A stretch of DNA of 64,000 nt from Straminergon stramineum (GCA_963920665.1 OY987268.1:2501-66500); one strand, 5' to 3'. Shown: positions 11,424-24,305, counted from the first letter of the stretch. Numbers and translations: made by a program. The notes: generated from the sequence alone by a model not told the origin.

Positions 11424-14400
11424 CGCAAATTGAAACTAAACTCGGATCTGATAAAGGCAACCAACGAGTAGCTCCTGAATCGGTCACTAATTCACCACTC
11501 TTTCTCTCAACTATATGCGCACAAAACAGTTGTGGAAGAAAGAAGAAGAAGAAATGGGAGTGGCAGGACTAAGTATCCGTCATCCTACCGATTGTTCCAG
11601 AAACGGACCATTTACCCGTAACGGATCCCTAGTTTCCTAGACTAGAACTCTAGACCATAGGTTGTCGCTATCCAGGTTTCCGGAATCCGAATTCTATCCT
11701 GGATCCTTTTACAGAACACTTGGATCATTCTCTCAGCCTTAATAAGATGTTTAGGCTAAGAGGATTCTAATCCTGTTTACTTATTAGGAATTTTGAAAAA
11801 TTCTATGCAATTATAAACTATTTAATACTAACCCGGTGGAGTTTGGGTTTTTGGCTTACGACAGTTTTGTTAGTGAAAGAACAACAAGTTTTGTAAAACG
11901 AAACATTTGCAGCCACCTCTCATCATCGTAGTGATTCAAAATAAAACGAGAGAACCAAGCTATCGACTTAGGCTTCACCCAATATCCCAAGTCTTCATCA
12001 ATGAGAAGGTATTCCACACACGGAAATGGTACAATGCAACGCGCACCACAACATCGATGGCCATTGTCGATTGGGAATGCAATTCTTGGAAGTTACTGAT
12101 TTGGACACCATGTTCATCGCCTTTGTCAAAAGTACTTGTCCCACTCAAAGAATGATGTACATTCAGGAGCAACAAGAATATTGTAGATGCCAAGGACATG
12201 GTGCCCACTGGGTTGTCTAGAAAATCCATTATCGTTGATTGAAAGTTGCATATGCGTTGGCACCCACTGCAAAGTAGCGATGAAGACAAGTGAGACATGG
12301 TTGAGACAAACATCAGAGTTCCAGCTTCAATACTTCAGGCCTGTCTTCCATGTCATGCATAGATCTATATGCTTGGAAGGAAGGCACTCACCATGGAATC
12401 CCGAGGCTCACACGAAGCTACACAAGAACCACTGGGACGAAGATATGAACACCGGAGACACCAAAGTACTAATTATTCTACACCAACGAGGAGTACAAAG
12501 CACTGGGAACCCTAATGTACAATAGAAGATGATGCTTTTCACAACAAGAAGGAAAGCATGCACCTACTCAATAGAAAAGAAGTGAAGAATGTTTAGAGCA
12601 TCTGGCATACCATAAATTGTTGTTGCTTCCTATTCGATAGAAATCACTACCATTGTTGAGGAAGATGACGTAAATGGCCCCTCCACGATACCACGACCAA
12701 GGACAAAGTTGTTGTGCACTCCACACCATTGTTTTGTTTCACTTAGACATAAAATTCCATAAGCAAGACATCCACGGGCGTGAATGCCTCCATGTAGCGG
12801 GCGATTGAAAACGGGAGCATTGTCTAGATTGTCACTGATTTCTTAGTGGAATGGATGCAACGTGTTTGTGAATGATGTCGACTTACACTAGGATGTTGTC
12901 GGCAACAACGTCAATGGTTGTTGTCTACCGCGGCCTGACGCAACGACTCTAACACCTCCCCGCAAGTGTGACTAGACTTGTATTATGTATCCTCCACCAT
13001 TATTCTATAATATGGCACCCTTAAACCTCACACGCTTAGTGTGAACACTCGTGCTATGTCTTGCACCTGGAATTATTGTGTCTCCACAGACCAAGGTCCA
13101 CCAGAGCTGGACGAGGACTGGCTTGTACTTCGTAGGTCTTTCAATTTTTTATAATTCATATGCACATCGCTTCCTAATGCCAGGTGTGCAAGGGCCTTCC
13201 TTTATATGGGAACCCACAATTCTTTCTAGACACGTTCTTCGACAAAGCTTAACCCACTAATGTCAAGTGTGAACGTACCCTTAGCTTCTTCTTCGACCAC
13301 CCTAGCCATCCGACCATCCGGCCATCCACGCACTCACACCGAGGAGTTTGGATTCCTCCTCCCTTGCCTTGCTTTGCCTTACACCTCTCACGGCCCTATA
13401 ATGAATATCATGTGCACTCACTCCTCCCAAGCCCAAATCCATTCTTCTAGTTGTGTGGTGGAGTGCAGGAGCGATGCTGCATCACCTCCACTGTCTGCCT
13501 GCCCTCGCTCATCGTTCCCTTCTCTACTGGGTGTATCTCGTCTCGTCCGTCTGCCCTGCCATCGATCTATCCAATATGTCTTCATATTCTCCTTCAATTC
13601 GATCCATTTCAATATCCTATCTAGCGGCATCTCGCAGCTAGCGAGCAAACATTGAAATTTTGTGCTGGGTAGCGGGCTCAAGGTCTTTAATTGAAATTGT
13701 GCAAAGACTCGCTTGCTGCGAGAAGAGAATTCTTGCAAGTGAGATCCGTCGAAGGCAATCGGTGTCTCATTCTAGACGAACGGACAGGCGCCTTGCTTAT
13801 AGGTGTCTAACTAGCTCTTGTAAGGTACGCCTGTCCATCTCTTCGTTGCTTTGTGAATGGCTCAATTTGTTTCGATGAAACCAATTTGGTTGCATGTTCA
13901 GGCTATTCGATGCCTTAGTAGCATAGGCTGTCGAGCGGGCCCACATGATGGCGCTGTAATCAACAATGGTGGGCTTCATTGCGAGCGCACCTTATTTAGC
14001 AAGTGTTGATCATATATATGGGCGACCGGGCTCCTACTCTCTTGCATTCGTGATGTTGCCTGACCAAGTATATTTCATAAATTCATGATATGACGCCAAG
14101 CATGTTTCGGGATTGGAGAAGGTAGGTGCTTCATTCGTTATATCTTCATACTCGGGTCCCTGGACACAACATTTGCACGACCTTTGTCAATTACTGTTGA
14201 GCCTCTATCGTACTTTGCTATTGGTGTTTTCCATTGGGGTTCTCATTTTTGAGTCCTCAGGGCTGTGTGTACAGTACGTCCAAAGGGACTGCAGGCAGTT
14301 TCCTTTGACTTCCCTACAGGCACATTTTAAGTGAATTTATTTTCGTGTAATCAGTCAAACACCAAGGTTTCATTACCTCTCAGGCACTGGAGCTTTCTTG

Positions 14401-15865
14401 AGCATTATAATTCATTAATGCAGAATCTTTGAATGTTTTGGTAGCCTTACGGAATCGTGAATTAATTTTGACTTGTCGGATTGCGGTTCCTTAGTTGGAG
14501 CAACTAGAAAATTTCCTTGGGTTGTTCAAGAATCATAGGTACAGTTTGTATCCATGCCTCTTGAAAACAATTCTGTCAAACCCAGTCCTTTCATCGAACA
14601 TCATGAATTGTAAGTCACAATCTATCAGATTTCAAGGCAAGTGCAGCTTGCTAATTTGAGAGGTCGCACTACTTGTTGCCACATCCAGTATTCCAGTGTC
14701 TTGAAATAGTTGAAAAATTTGTTGCTGTTCATGCAACAACACAAAAATCATTCCCTCCAGAATGTTGACCCCTTGGTCTTTTGGATAAAGTGTATATGAA
14801 CAAGTAGAGTATCTAGAATTAATGGACAACAATTTGAAGTTGGGTGTTATTTTTGGTAATGATACATGGGAATGAAGAGGTGGTCAGCTTTGTAACGGGG
14901 CATTCAATTTAGCCTCTTGTTGGGGAATGTTTTGATACTATGTATGTCTTATGAGCATCACATCAATACTGTGATTTACCAAAATTACTCTTCCAACCTC
15001 CTACATCTTTCCCCTTTGAAAATTTATAGCTAGATTGTTGTGCTCCTAAGTTGTGCAAACACTTGGATCATGCTTCTTCACATGGATATGCCAATGCACC
15101 AGAACTGTTCTAAATTTTCTATAGGATGCCCACTCAGTGGCATGAAGATTATTCAGACGGTTTAAGGTGTGGTGACCTTATCCTACACCATTGTCAGAAG
15201 TATTGTACTATACAATGGCTTGCCTGGCGCTTCTGTCCAAACACTTGTAGAGTGAGTGCTTGCAAGTGAGGTCTGTGTAATTGACGTTGAAGGATGTCAA
15301 CGTGAATACAACAGATCTAATCAAGCTTCAGCCACAATCTTCGAAAATGCCCATGACAAGAGACGTCGATGAGTAGTGGGGCAAGTACACAGACGATTAT
15401 GACTCCGACGTTTGGCTGAAGGATGTTCTGGAAATTCAGTTTCTGGAGAGTCACTTTAGGAATTTTGACGAGAAGATACTTGATTAGGGACCATAGATAG
15501 TCTTACACATTAGATGCAAAATGGGCAAGTACACCACGAGATTTCTACAAGCCGGTAAGGCTCTCCATGGTTTTGCCCTCTCACTTTCGACTCACTCATC
15601 AACCACAACGTTGATGAATTTTCATTGTTGTCGTGATGGAATCCTTGTAGGTACAAGTTATGTACATGCCAACGATACTACAACAGACATGGTACAAGGG
15701 GCAAAGAAAAATACGAAGGAGTTCCTCATCAAACAATGAGTTTCTCACTTCCTATATTTCCTCTACGTGGACCATGATTTCTTTCATAGGCAACAAGATG
15801 GAGGTGTATATAATATTGGGCTCTTGACATTTACCCTGCAATGATCTACAATTGAGTGACAAGAA
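11424..15865. other. 4.4 kb without a supported gene
   Basis: Mixed-composition intergenic DNA. ORFs of 60-130 codons occur (for example 12187-12525, 13260-13655), but none shows a recognisable domain, consistent codon use or splice-compatible partner. No array or paired inverted repeat stood out. Confidence 0.5.
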
Positions 15866-16098
15866 AAATTTGGCCGGGGTGGATTGACCCCCTCACTTAT
15901 CCCCAAGGAAAAATCCTGAAATTTTTATTTGTCACGCATGATAAAATTTGCAAATTTTGAACTCATATTTGCAATCAGAGGCCCCAAATTAGCTAGGAGA
16001 GATACAGAAGATAAATTAATGAAGCACAAAATAGGGATTATATTTTTTTACATGCACCCCTGGAATGACTTGGCGAGGGTGACACCCCGGCCAAAAAT
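15866..16098. repeat. Candidate MITE with 16-bp inverted ends
   Basis: AAATTTGGCCGGGGTG at 15866-15881 is repeated inverted as CACCCCGGCCAAAAAT at 16083-16098 (two mismatches). The next 20-25 bases inside show weak further inverted similarity. The size (233 bp) suits a miniature inverted-repeat element. No target duplication could be seen. Confidence 0.4.
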
Positions 16099-17517
16099 CT
16101 GACGATCGACATGTAACTTCCCACACAGGACGGGGCTGGGAACTCCAAAAGCCGATTTCTACGTTTGCTCCGCAGCACATTTGAGTAGCATTCCAGGAAT
16201 ACAGGAGATGTTTGACTTGGCGATTTCCATATACGTCCTTTGCAACCTACCATCTCAAGAAGACGTAGTACCCTACAAGCCTCCCATATCAGATCATGCA
16301 TTTCATCAGAGTAAATCGAGCCAAACGGATGGGAAAATAATAAATTCACGGTATTCAATGTCACTACAATTCCTTCCTGTTTAAAGGGTAGCTTGTAACT
16401 ACAGGTCAAACAGGCTCTCGCGTGCATATCAAACCTGCTCCGACCTGGAGGGACGTTCATGTTCTACGAACTGCACATTGTGAAATACTTGACAATGTCA
16501 AATAGCACAGGGCAAGTTGAATATTTACCAAAGGAGGATGGCACTGCTTAGTGCTTACATGTATTTCGAAGACGAGGGCAAACCCCAAACAGTCAGGACT
16601 TCTTTTATTCAAACCCTATACCAAAGCTTTTTTCTTCAAAAACGCTCAAAACTGCTATTTCTATTGCAAAGAGCTAAAAGACTAAATAGGAGGATTTCCT
16701 GTCATACTTTTATATGAATTAGGTGACAGAATTTGTACAGATTTTACTTTCTCTCTGAAGAATTAGAAGTCGTAAATACATCTATAGCAGCATACTCTGG
16801 CCCCAGATATCGATCATAGAACACCCTTGCACTGGCTCCTTGGCCAGACGAGTAAGTTTAATTTCAAATCACCTGCACACTTGTCCTGACCCTAAACTAG
16901 CTGGCTTGCAAAACTTATCAAATGTCCAGGAAATACCCAAGTGTAAAGATCTAAGTAGACTGTGTGGGAGTCGTCCATTATTCAGGTGCTTACACGGACG
17001 AGAAAATACTGCCGCTGTTAACAATATAATTCTTCGTCCCAACCAACTGACACAAGTTCTGCCATCATCGCCTTCCGGAAAAAATACCAAATAACGATGT
17101 AAGGAGAGTAGTTTTATTACCGCAGTGCTAAATGTACTTAACTATCAGACTTGATAATGTCTCTACCAGGGTTAGGGTATAATATAGAAAGTAACGTAGA
17201 CGTTCGTCAAAGCTTACCCCACTCAATCCTAAGACTTGAAGTGGAGCAAACAGACCAATCTTGGTATGACACATGCTTTGCCAGTGACGCAACTCTACCA
17301 AATCTACAGAGCATCAAATTCCACGAATATGACTGGCGTATTACCATACGTGGTGTTGTTAGCAGAGGTGCTTGCAGTACCACCGGTATCGAAGCTTCAC
17401 AGCTTCCCTACATCCCTCAAACAGCTCCTTAACTTCGATCACCAAATTAATTTACACAAACGTTAATCTTTATGAACCGAATATGTACAGAAAGGCAGCT
17501 CGTTGCGTACCAAAAAT
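16099..17517. other. Intergenic DNA downstream of the TPK gene
   Basis: No supported gene. The minus-strand ORF at 16038-16460 has no recognisable motif. The part nearest 17517 is expected to contain the 3' UTR of the minus-strand channel gene. Confidence 0.5.
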
Positions 17518-19231
17518 CTACGTCTGTTTCACCACATTTGAAATGTGTATGTCCGAAAGGTTGAGGGTGCCCGACTCATCATAATCAAGAGCACAGAATT
17601 CCTTCAAGATATCCTGCACGTCATCTTCCAGAATTTTGCCCAACTCTTTCAGCTTGTAGATCACAAATTCTGCAGCACTGCGTCACCAAGAATTCCAACT
17701 ATCAACAGCCAACCAGAAAATAGCTATGATAAATAATATGTCTCACATCATCACACTCTAGTACTGTGGGGGAGAGGGTTGAGGGCTGCGGTTCAAGACG
17801 GACCTTACAACACCATCGCCATCCATGTCAGCAGCTTCTAAATCAGATGGTGTAGTTGGCCGACGCAGAGCCCAGCACGCAATATCATGCTGCCGTTCTT
17901 CAGTACGACTTTCAGCAAAATACAAAAAGAACTGTGCCACGCACACGGTACTCGACAAGATCCAGAAAATGGCAAAGATGCGACCAGCTTGAGAACGAAA
18001 ACTCCGATCACCATAGCCAAGAGTGGTCACGGTGACACAAACAACATAAAAAGCGTCAACGAAATTCATTTCCTCCCAGCACATCAATGCAAAGATTCCT
18101 GCGATGAAGTGGACGACAACCGCACAGCCAGCAACAAGCATCTTCCAGTGAGAAACTACCACGTCCTTCTCTTCGTCATCCACAGACAGCTCCTTGTGCT
18201 CCTTTCTCTTATACTTGAGGTAGACCTTTTGGACCAAGAGCTTCTCTTGCTTCTCAACGAGGTAGTTGGCGGCACCGCTCACAAGTACACCCACCAGCCC
18301 GAATCCCGTGAAAACAAAGGCACATGTGAAGAGCTTCGCGCCAATGGTTTTGGGAACCAAGTCCCCATAGCCAACGGTCGTCATGGTCACGATAGCGAAA
18401 TATAAAGCATCAACAAAGGATGTCGTCGCGAACCCATCCAGTTCAATCTCAAGCAGGGAAAAGCTTAAGAGACCCACGAGCAGGTAAACTCCTAGAACAA
18501 TAATCGCTTTGTAGATGGTGGACAGGCCAACCCCATCCTGCTGAAACGGAGATGGCGGGGGAAGGGCCCGTGCTGCTCGAGCCAGGTGCTTTGTTCGTGT
18601 CTGGAGAGGGCTACTGACTTTGAGGAGGTCCAAAGGGGGCGCGCTTCGGACTTTGCACAACCTTGAAAATAACAAGGGAGAACTTAATTTGCAAAACCAT
18701 GCGAAACGACGAAAGTAACGGCACCGCCAACAGTTCTAAAGTATATTTATGCTCAGGGCTCGCACCAGCCTATCATAATCCAATGCAATCTAAGCATGCC
18801 AAGAGAATGAGCATTAGTATATCCTGATTGTCTCGAGCCATACCCAAACCTTCTACTCTTTATCAATTTCTTCTTGCTGTGTGAGGAGCTTGACGAACAT
18901 GAAACCGCGATTAATCAATTCATTAATAAGCTGACAAAGTCGAGTCGGTGGAGCCCGGAGGCCCAGCAGGTCCCAGACACCGAGAGCTTCGTCCTGAACA
19001 GGACAGGAGACTACAGGACAAAACGTGCAATCGTGTCGGATGTGACACTAGGTCTACACGGGATGCAAGGTAAGGGGCGGGCAACGCAGATGTGTACTCT
19101 ACTCACCTGCTAAATAGCTTGCGAATCGGTGGCTTCGGTGGCAGACGGAGGCCCTCCATCAATGATCCCTGCTCTCGGCAATTCTCCAGGAGTGGTTGGA
19201 GTCCATCACTAGCGCCACCATGGGAATCCAT
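17518..19231 (-). CDS. TPK: Two-pore K+ channel (TPK/KCO type) with two C-terminal EF-hands
   Basis: Spliced model of three coding exons (minus strand): 19231-19107, 18661-17804, 17677-17518; 1143 nt, 380 aa. Both introns are GT-AG (AG|GTGAGT...CAAG|G and AG|GTCCGT...GCAG|T) and phase 2, so the exons join as FSR|LCKVRSAP and DGVVS|AAEF. Two pore domains carry filters TTVGYGD (GYGD at residues 139-142) and TTLGYGD (257-260). Membrane spans lie near 92-115, 151-174, 215-237 and 267-291. EF-hand loops are DMDGDGVVSAAE (320-331) and DYDESGTLNLSD (359-370). Length and order match plant TPK channels, which are mostly vacuolar-membrane, Ca2+-activated, K+-selective dimers. The RSAP motif sits where TPK1-type channels have their 14-3-3 site, but the upstream Arg-Ser of the usual RSxSxP is Lys-Val here. 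Without the splice model, the middle exon alone would wrongly appear to end in RSVLNRSPQPSPPQY. The gene is divergent from the CREC gene. Confidence 0.93.
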
Positions 19232-20450
19232 AGCTGAAGAAGCCTAGCTTAATCAGCTTGCTCGACGTCAGGAACCATAAAACTCAGCCCCTTACCAATC
19301 ACATCAACATCGAGGTGCCAATGGTTTTTCGCAACTACTCACACTACGATCGTCGTTGGTGGCCAGCCCCGATGAGGGAGATAAGGACAAGGCATCATCC
19401 AGGTCACACCGTCAGAGTGCGCTCACGACAACGAACTGCACTGCACGAACAGGGCAATATGGAGATCAAAAGCCCAACGTCGCTCTATTTCTCGAATACC
19501 ACAAGGACACAACCAGAAGAGGGAAGTGAGGGTTGGGATAAGTATCTGGTAGCAACAGTTGACGACGTATGGCAGAGACAGACGCAGGAGAATTTGGGCA
19601 GCAGAAACGGAGCCGGGATACCGCACGCCCAGTAAAGCCAGTCACGCACTAAGCGAAAAGTGACCACCCTTGTAAAACTTGAGCGAGTAGTGTTGAACAG
19701 ACCAAACTTGAGCGAAACATTCACATCTTCAGTTAGCAGATTGAAGCTTACCACAGCGAACTCAAGATCGGATGGGGCGGGCCGCACGAATTCAGTGGGG
19801 GAAATCGATAATACTGGAACTTAACATCGCGGACTGAGAGGGTTGAAGCAACGAAAGTTCAAATATGATAGTGCGGTGCGTGGGCGCGTGGCGGGGAGAA
19901 TCGCGCAACCCGAAAGCTAGACTAGAGGATCACAGCGGCACAAAGCCTGAGTCAGTCCGATGAGAGGCCTCTCAGGCTCTGGCTCACATGGGGCGAGCAA
20001 GAATGATCCACCGAATTTATCTCGGTACAATACAGTTCTACTGTCGACAACCGGCATCAACCGACGATATTTTAAAAGCAGACTGAATTAATAATAATAA
20101 TGGTAGTAATAATATATTTCTTGAAGTATACGCACTTCCAATTACGGGTATGACACGTGCAAATAATGCGCCACTACTGTCCTGTCCTGTACTGATGAAT
20201 GTGGGAATGGAAACTCCGTCCTCCCGCTCGCGGAACAAGCGCAGTGACGCAGTCCGGAACTGCTTGTCCAGTAGGAGAACTCGGCTACCGTAAACCCCGA
20301 TGATTTCTCCACTTAGCATCCGGATCCCGATGGATGGGTCCGAAATTTACGACGTCTAGAAATTGCACCATGCCGTGCATTGACTTGATTTCCCTGCGCT
20401 ATGCGCCTGCACTCGATCCTTGTGGCGCCGCATTAAGTTACGGGGCTCTC
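19232..20450. promoter_or_regulatory. Intergenic region between divergent TPK and CREC genes
   Basis: About 1.2 kb separates the TPK start codon (minus) from GC-richer sequence that looks like the first CREC transcript exon (plus). It should contain both promoters and the TPK 5' UTR. I see no clear TATA box for either. Local GC content is higher than in the flanking repeats. Confidence 0.5.
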
Positions 20451-20870
20451 TCCAAACGTAGGGCTTCAGTCTGCCTCGGAGCACCCTCACATCCGTGGAT
20501 CTGCCCTTCCTCAGCACCTCCGCTCGCTGCCTGCCTTCCTGCCTGCGAGCTCGCAGGCAGAGCTTGCTCACTCTCTGTTTACTTTCCCGCACATCTGCCC
20601 CCCGCTCCTGTTCTGCATACCTCCAGCCGCCCTTCTTCCTCAGTCTTCTTTATCGCAGAGCGTGGCATCCGTCGCACACCACCACCCCCATTCCACCCTT
20701 CTGTTGTCCCCTGGGTTCTGTGAGTCGTCGTTTGGAGCTCCTTATTGGAGCTCCTTATTGGAGCTCTCTGGTCGCTTACCGGAAATCGTGTCCTTTTTCA
20801 CACGTCGTCTGCGGGCTTAAAGTCGCCTGCATCTATTGTCTTTCTTGCTTGGTACTTACGCGCGGATCCG
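20450..20870 (+). other. Probable 5' UTR exon of the CREC gene
   Basis: A C/T-rich, GC-rich stretch typical of a plant 5' leader ends at a strong donor, GGATCCG|GTGAGC (20870/20871). A suitable acceptor, CTGATCAG, ends at 21668. That would give a leader intron of 798 nt before ATG 21737. It contains a 15-bp GGAGCTCCTTATT-type repeat (about 20732-20766). If the acceptor is right, a five-codon upstream ORF (21681-21698) precedes the main start. Inference from splice motifs only. Confidence 0.45.
20539..20560. repeat. Perfect 22-bp palindrome in the CREC leader
   Basis: CTGCCTGCGAG is followed at once by its exact reverse complement, CTCGCAGGCAG. In RNA this could form a stable 11-bp stem, although with no loop it would need to open at the tip; in DNA it could be a dyad binding site. 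Confidence 0.75.
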
Positions 20871-21736
20871 GTGAGCCCTTTAAACCTCTGCCGAGGCTGT
20901 AATGGAAGTTTTAGGGTTAGGTTCTACACTATGTCATTGCATTCTCCAGTCCTTGTGTCCTTTGTCGGGAAGGCGAGAGCCCTCTCCTTGTACTTTATGA
21001 TACGGTCAATAGTATCCGTTCTGGAGTTTTGTACGTTACAGGCTCCAGTTTTCAGCTCTGGTCTCTTGAGGGCGGTGCATTTTCAGCAAGGCGACTCAAC
21101 AGCATAGAGTGTGCGTTCGATTTATATGTTGTATAATTGTGAGTAGCACATGTGGGTGCAGAATATTTACTAAAAAGTTGCTCTGCTGGGATCATGCTCG
21201 GTCGCACATGTAGATTGTGGGTGTCTCCTTGAGCCAGCGAGATGTCTTTCGCTCCTGGACATTACAGTAGCTCGTTAATAGAGAAAGTGCTGCACTCAAA
21301 ATTTTTGCGGGATCTACAATGTGCGGAGCAAGTTTTTGACCACATTATGATGTTCGGATAACTTCCCTCTTATGTTCTGCCTGTTCTTTCGAACTCCCAT
21401 ATGAAGTGTTCACATTGAACAAACGCTAATATGGGTAATCCATAGAGTCAATAATCTCTATTCGAACCCTCTTCGGCTTTCATAAAGCTTGACGCGTGGC
21501 CTGGTACAGCAAGAACTTCAGGGCTTTCCTGTGTCCCTGTAACGCAAAAACTGACTTTGAGCAGAAGTAGAGGCGAATGCTGCTGTCCTGATCCTGATTA
21601 TTTGCACACGATGCATCCGATTTGGATGAATTGAGGGAAATGACATCCTGTTTGGGTTCTCTGATCAGGATCAACAAGAAATGGTTTTTAGGTCTTAAGC
21701 GACTCCAAAGTCGACGAGATTTGTGAGGGTTGGACA

Positions 21737-24305
21737 ATGGCGGCGTCGACGAATTCAACAGCTCTTATCTACTTACTGCTGGTTGTTGCATTCATGACCC
21801 TTGTCCTCGTATCACATGAGCCTTCGCACCTCCATTCGAGGTCTCATAGAAGATCGCTGCCCGGCAAACGAATAAAGGTTCGAGTGGTGCATCACGACAA
21901 GAAGCATCATGATCCTATAGCGTTTGACCCTGTAGTTGCAGATTTTGAGAGGAAGAAAGAAGATCGAGCATGGGAGAAGCAGTACTTCGAGGAACAGCAT
22001 AAGAAATGGGCGGATCAAGGGGGAAGTCATGAGGATAACTGGCACCACGGTGCTCTTCACGGGTCAGAACCTCTCAAGGTAGTGCTGTTATCTATTCGAC
22101 TTTCACGCAGATTGTTGTGGACCTCGTCAGAATGGCTTGCCCATTATTTTTCAACTGCATAGTTTATTTTTATTTCTGGCTTATTTCTTTGTCCAGGTTT
22201 GATAGTGGTGTGGGAGATGGCAGATCATGAAGGCAGATCCAGTCGAAGTGGATCCTGACTATGAAGATCCAGAAGAGTACTTGAACGATGAAGATCAGTT
22301 TAACATTACCAACCGCCTCACATTGTTATTCCCACTACTGGACATCAACCCACGAGATGATTTTGTGAGTCTGCTTGAGCTGCAAGAGTGGCATTTACTT
22401 CAAGGCAGGAAGGCTATGCAACATCGAAGCGACCGTGAAATGGAGACTCATGATAAGAATCATGACGGCCTCGTCTCTTTTGAAGAATATCTTCCACATT
22501 TGACTGATGAAGAACGAGGTATGAAATAAGCTCTATGTTTCAGCCTGCTGTACGTGCTATCAACAGTGAACCTCTGGTGTGATCACTTTGAAGTCTGGAT
22601 CCAGCATGCAAGTGATTTGAATAACAATAACAGTGAAGACGTTTATATGATTTCAGCAACTATGACCACTGGGTGCAGGGCAAAACAACACGGAGTTCGG
22701 TGAAGCTGGATGGTATAAGGAGCAGTTCGAAGTATGTGATAGAGACAACGATGGCCTTCTCAATGTCACAGAGTTTAACGAGTATGGTCACTAGTACTTG
22801 TGGAAACCTCGACCAGACTAATTGTTTGTTGATTATTTCTTTTCCCTTTCCCTTTTTCCTTATAGGTGTGGGATATTGACTGAGTCCGTGCTGGAATTAA
22901 AAGAGATCTGGAAGAATCATCACAGGAACTGGTTCTGCTTTTGGGTTTTACTACTGCATTCATGCCGGTCTCTTGTGTAGCAACATAGCTGTCTGGTAGA
23001 ATTCGATGGCAGCACAGTCAGGGTGCTTGAGGCCAATGTTATATTGCACTGTAATTCCTTGTAGTGGATATGCAGTGATGTATTAACATTGAACCCTTAA
23101 AATTAGTTATTTGGGATTCTTCTGTCATAAACCCAGCTTATCGGGACAGAAATGAACTGACAGTGGGCAGGGTTAGCATGTGAATGTACATTGAGGAGTT
23201 TCTAACAGGAAGTATTCTCTCTTGGATGCAGCTTTTTGCATCCCGACGACAGTACTAACCCTCGTGTACTTCAGTGGTGCCGAATGGAGCAATTAAGGTA
23301 TTACTTATCACGTGTTCTTAAATTGCGTTTTTCTGGATCCCTTAATTTTTGCTCGACACTGATTGCATTTTGTGATGTTGACCTAGGACTCACGATACAA
23401 ACAAGGATGGGAATATAAGCTGGGAAGAATTTCATAATGGAATGTTTGAACACTTACGAGATGAACAAGATACTGATCATCTCCGCCCAGCAGAGCAGAT
23501 CGAAGCAAATAAGAAAGTTCAATCCAAATTAAAATTTGCTGTACTCGACACAAACAAGGATGGGTGAGTTTCAACTTACCTGCACTCCATCCGAATCCTT
23601 GTGATGCCTGCTACTCGATGTTTCTTCATATTGACCTTGATATCCTGCTCCTCGCAGGCTTTCTTCTCACTCTCCTTTGGCAGTTGCTTTATTACGTACG
23701 TGGAGTGTGTTCTGGAATTTTGTCAACACAGTTCTCTAATATAGTATGCCTTTTAGATCTATCCGACTTTAAATCACTTTTTTTGTCCTTGTTGGTTTCT
23801 GTTCTGCTCATTCATGTGCTAGTCAGGTAGATTGTCAACTATTCGATATCGTCCATGATATCAGAATAACTTAATTTTGCGTTGACTTCGTTAAATCTGA
23901 GCTTTCTGTATTTGACGACACGCAGATACTTGACTGAAGATGAGCTTGCCCCAGTTATGGAAAAACTCAGACCCGGGGAACTTTATTATGCAAGGCAGCA
24001 ATCCGAATATCTGTTACATGAGGTTTGCTTTCATACAATTAAGTTTCTCTGTTCCTATCCTGACTTCTGATATATTCGTGCGGTTGCACAACATTGGTTT
24101 GCGCCTATGCTGCAATGATTAGAAATTGCTTTGCACTACATCTCTAAGGTTGAATATCTGACTCGTGCAATTTTCTGTTCAGGCTGATGAAAACAGGGAT
24201 GGACGGTTAACATTAGTTGAGATGCTGAACCATCCGTATATATTTTACAGCACAGCATATGATGAAGACGAATTTGACTACTCACAACATGATGAATTCC
24301 GATAG
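21737..24305 (+). CDS. EF-hand Ca2+-binding protein, CREC/reticulocalbin-like, secretory pathway
   Basis: Seven coding exons with GT-AG borders and compatible phases: 21737-22078, 22224-22518, 22679-22781, 23232-23297, 23387-23563, 23926-24022, 24183-24305; 1203 nt, 400 aa. Residues 9-26 form one hydrophobic segment (ALIYLLLVVAFMTLVLVS), a signal peptide or signal anchor. A basic/His-rich linker follows, then EF-hand loops at 191-202 (DKNHDGLVSFEE), 233-244 (DRDNDGLLNVTE), 272-283 (DTNKDGNISWEE), 323-334 (DTNKDGYLTEDE) and 362-373 (DENRDGRLTLVE), plus a degenerate one near 154-166. The protein ends HDEFR instead of the ER-retention HDEL. Order and length match plant relatives of reticulocalbin/calumenin, low-affinity Ca2+ binders of the ER/Golgi; that location is inferred. 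Start chosen as the first ATG before the hydrophobic segment. Exon 3/4 joins as TEFN-D-FLHP, which supports the less obvious GTATGG donor. Confidence 0.93.

Noticed and set aside
13260..13655. 131-codon plus-strand ORF
   Set aside because: Ser/Pro/His-rich translation without any domain, and a long ORF on the opposite strand too. It looks like chance openness in GC-richer DNA.
16038..16460. 140-codon minus-strand ORF
   Set aside because: It overlaps the end of the candidate MITE and shows no motif or splice-compatible partner.
20334..21107. Overlapping plus-strand ORFs upstream of the CREC gene
   Set aside because: The region is better explained as a GC-rich leader exon and intron. The translations show no family features and overlap each other in several frames.
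21455..21480. tRNA-like GGTTCGAAT on the minus strand
   Set aside because: No cloverleaf could be built around it: no acceptor stem or anticodon arm at the right spacing.
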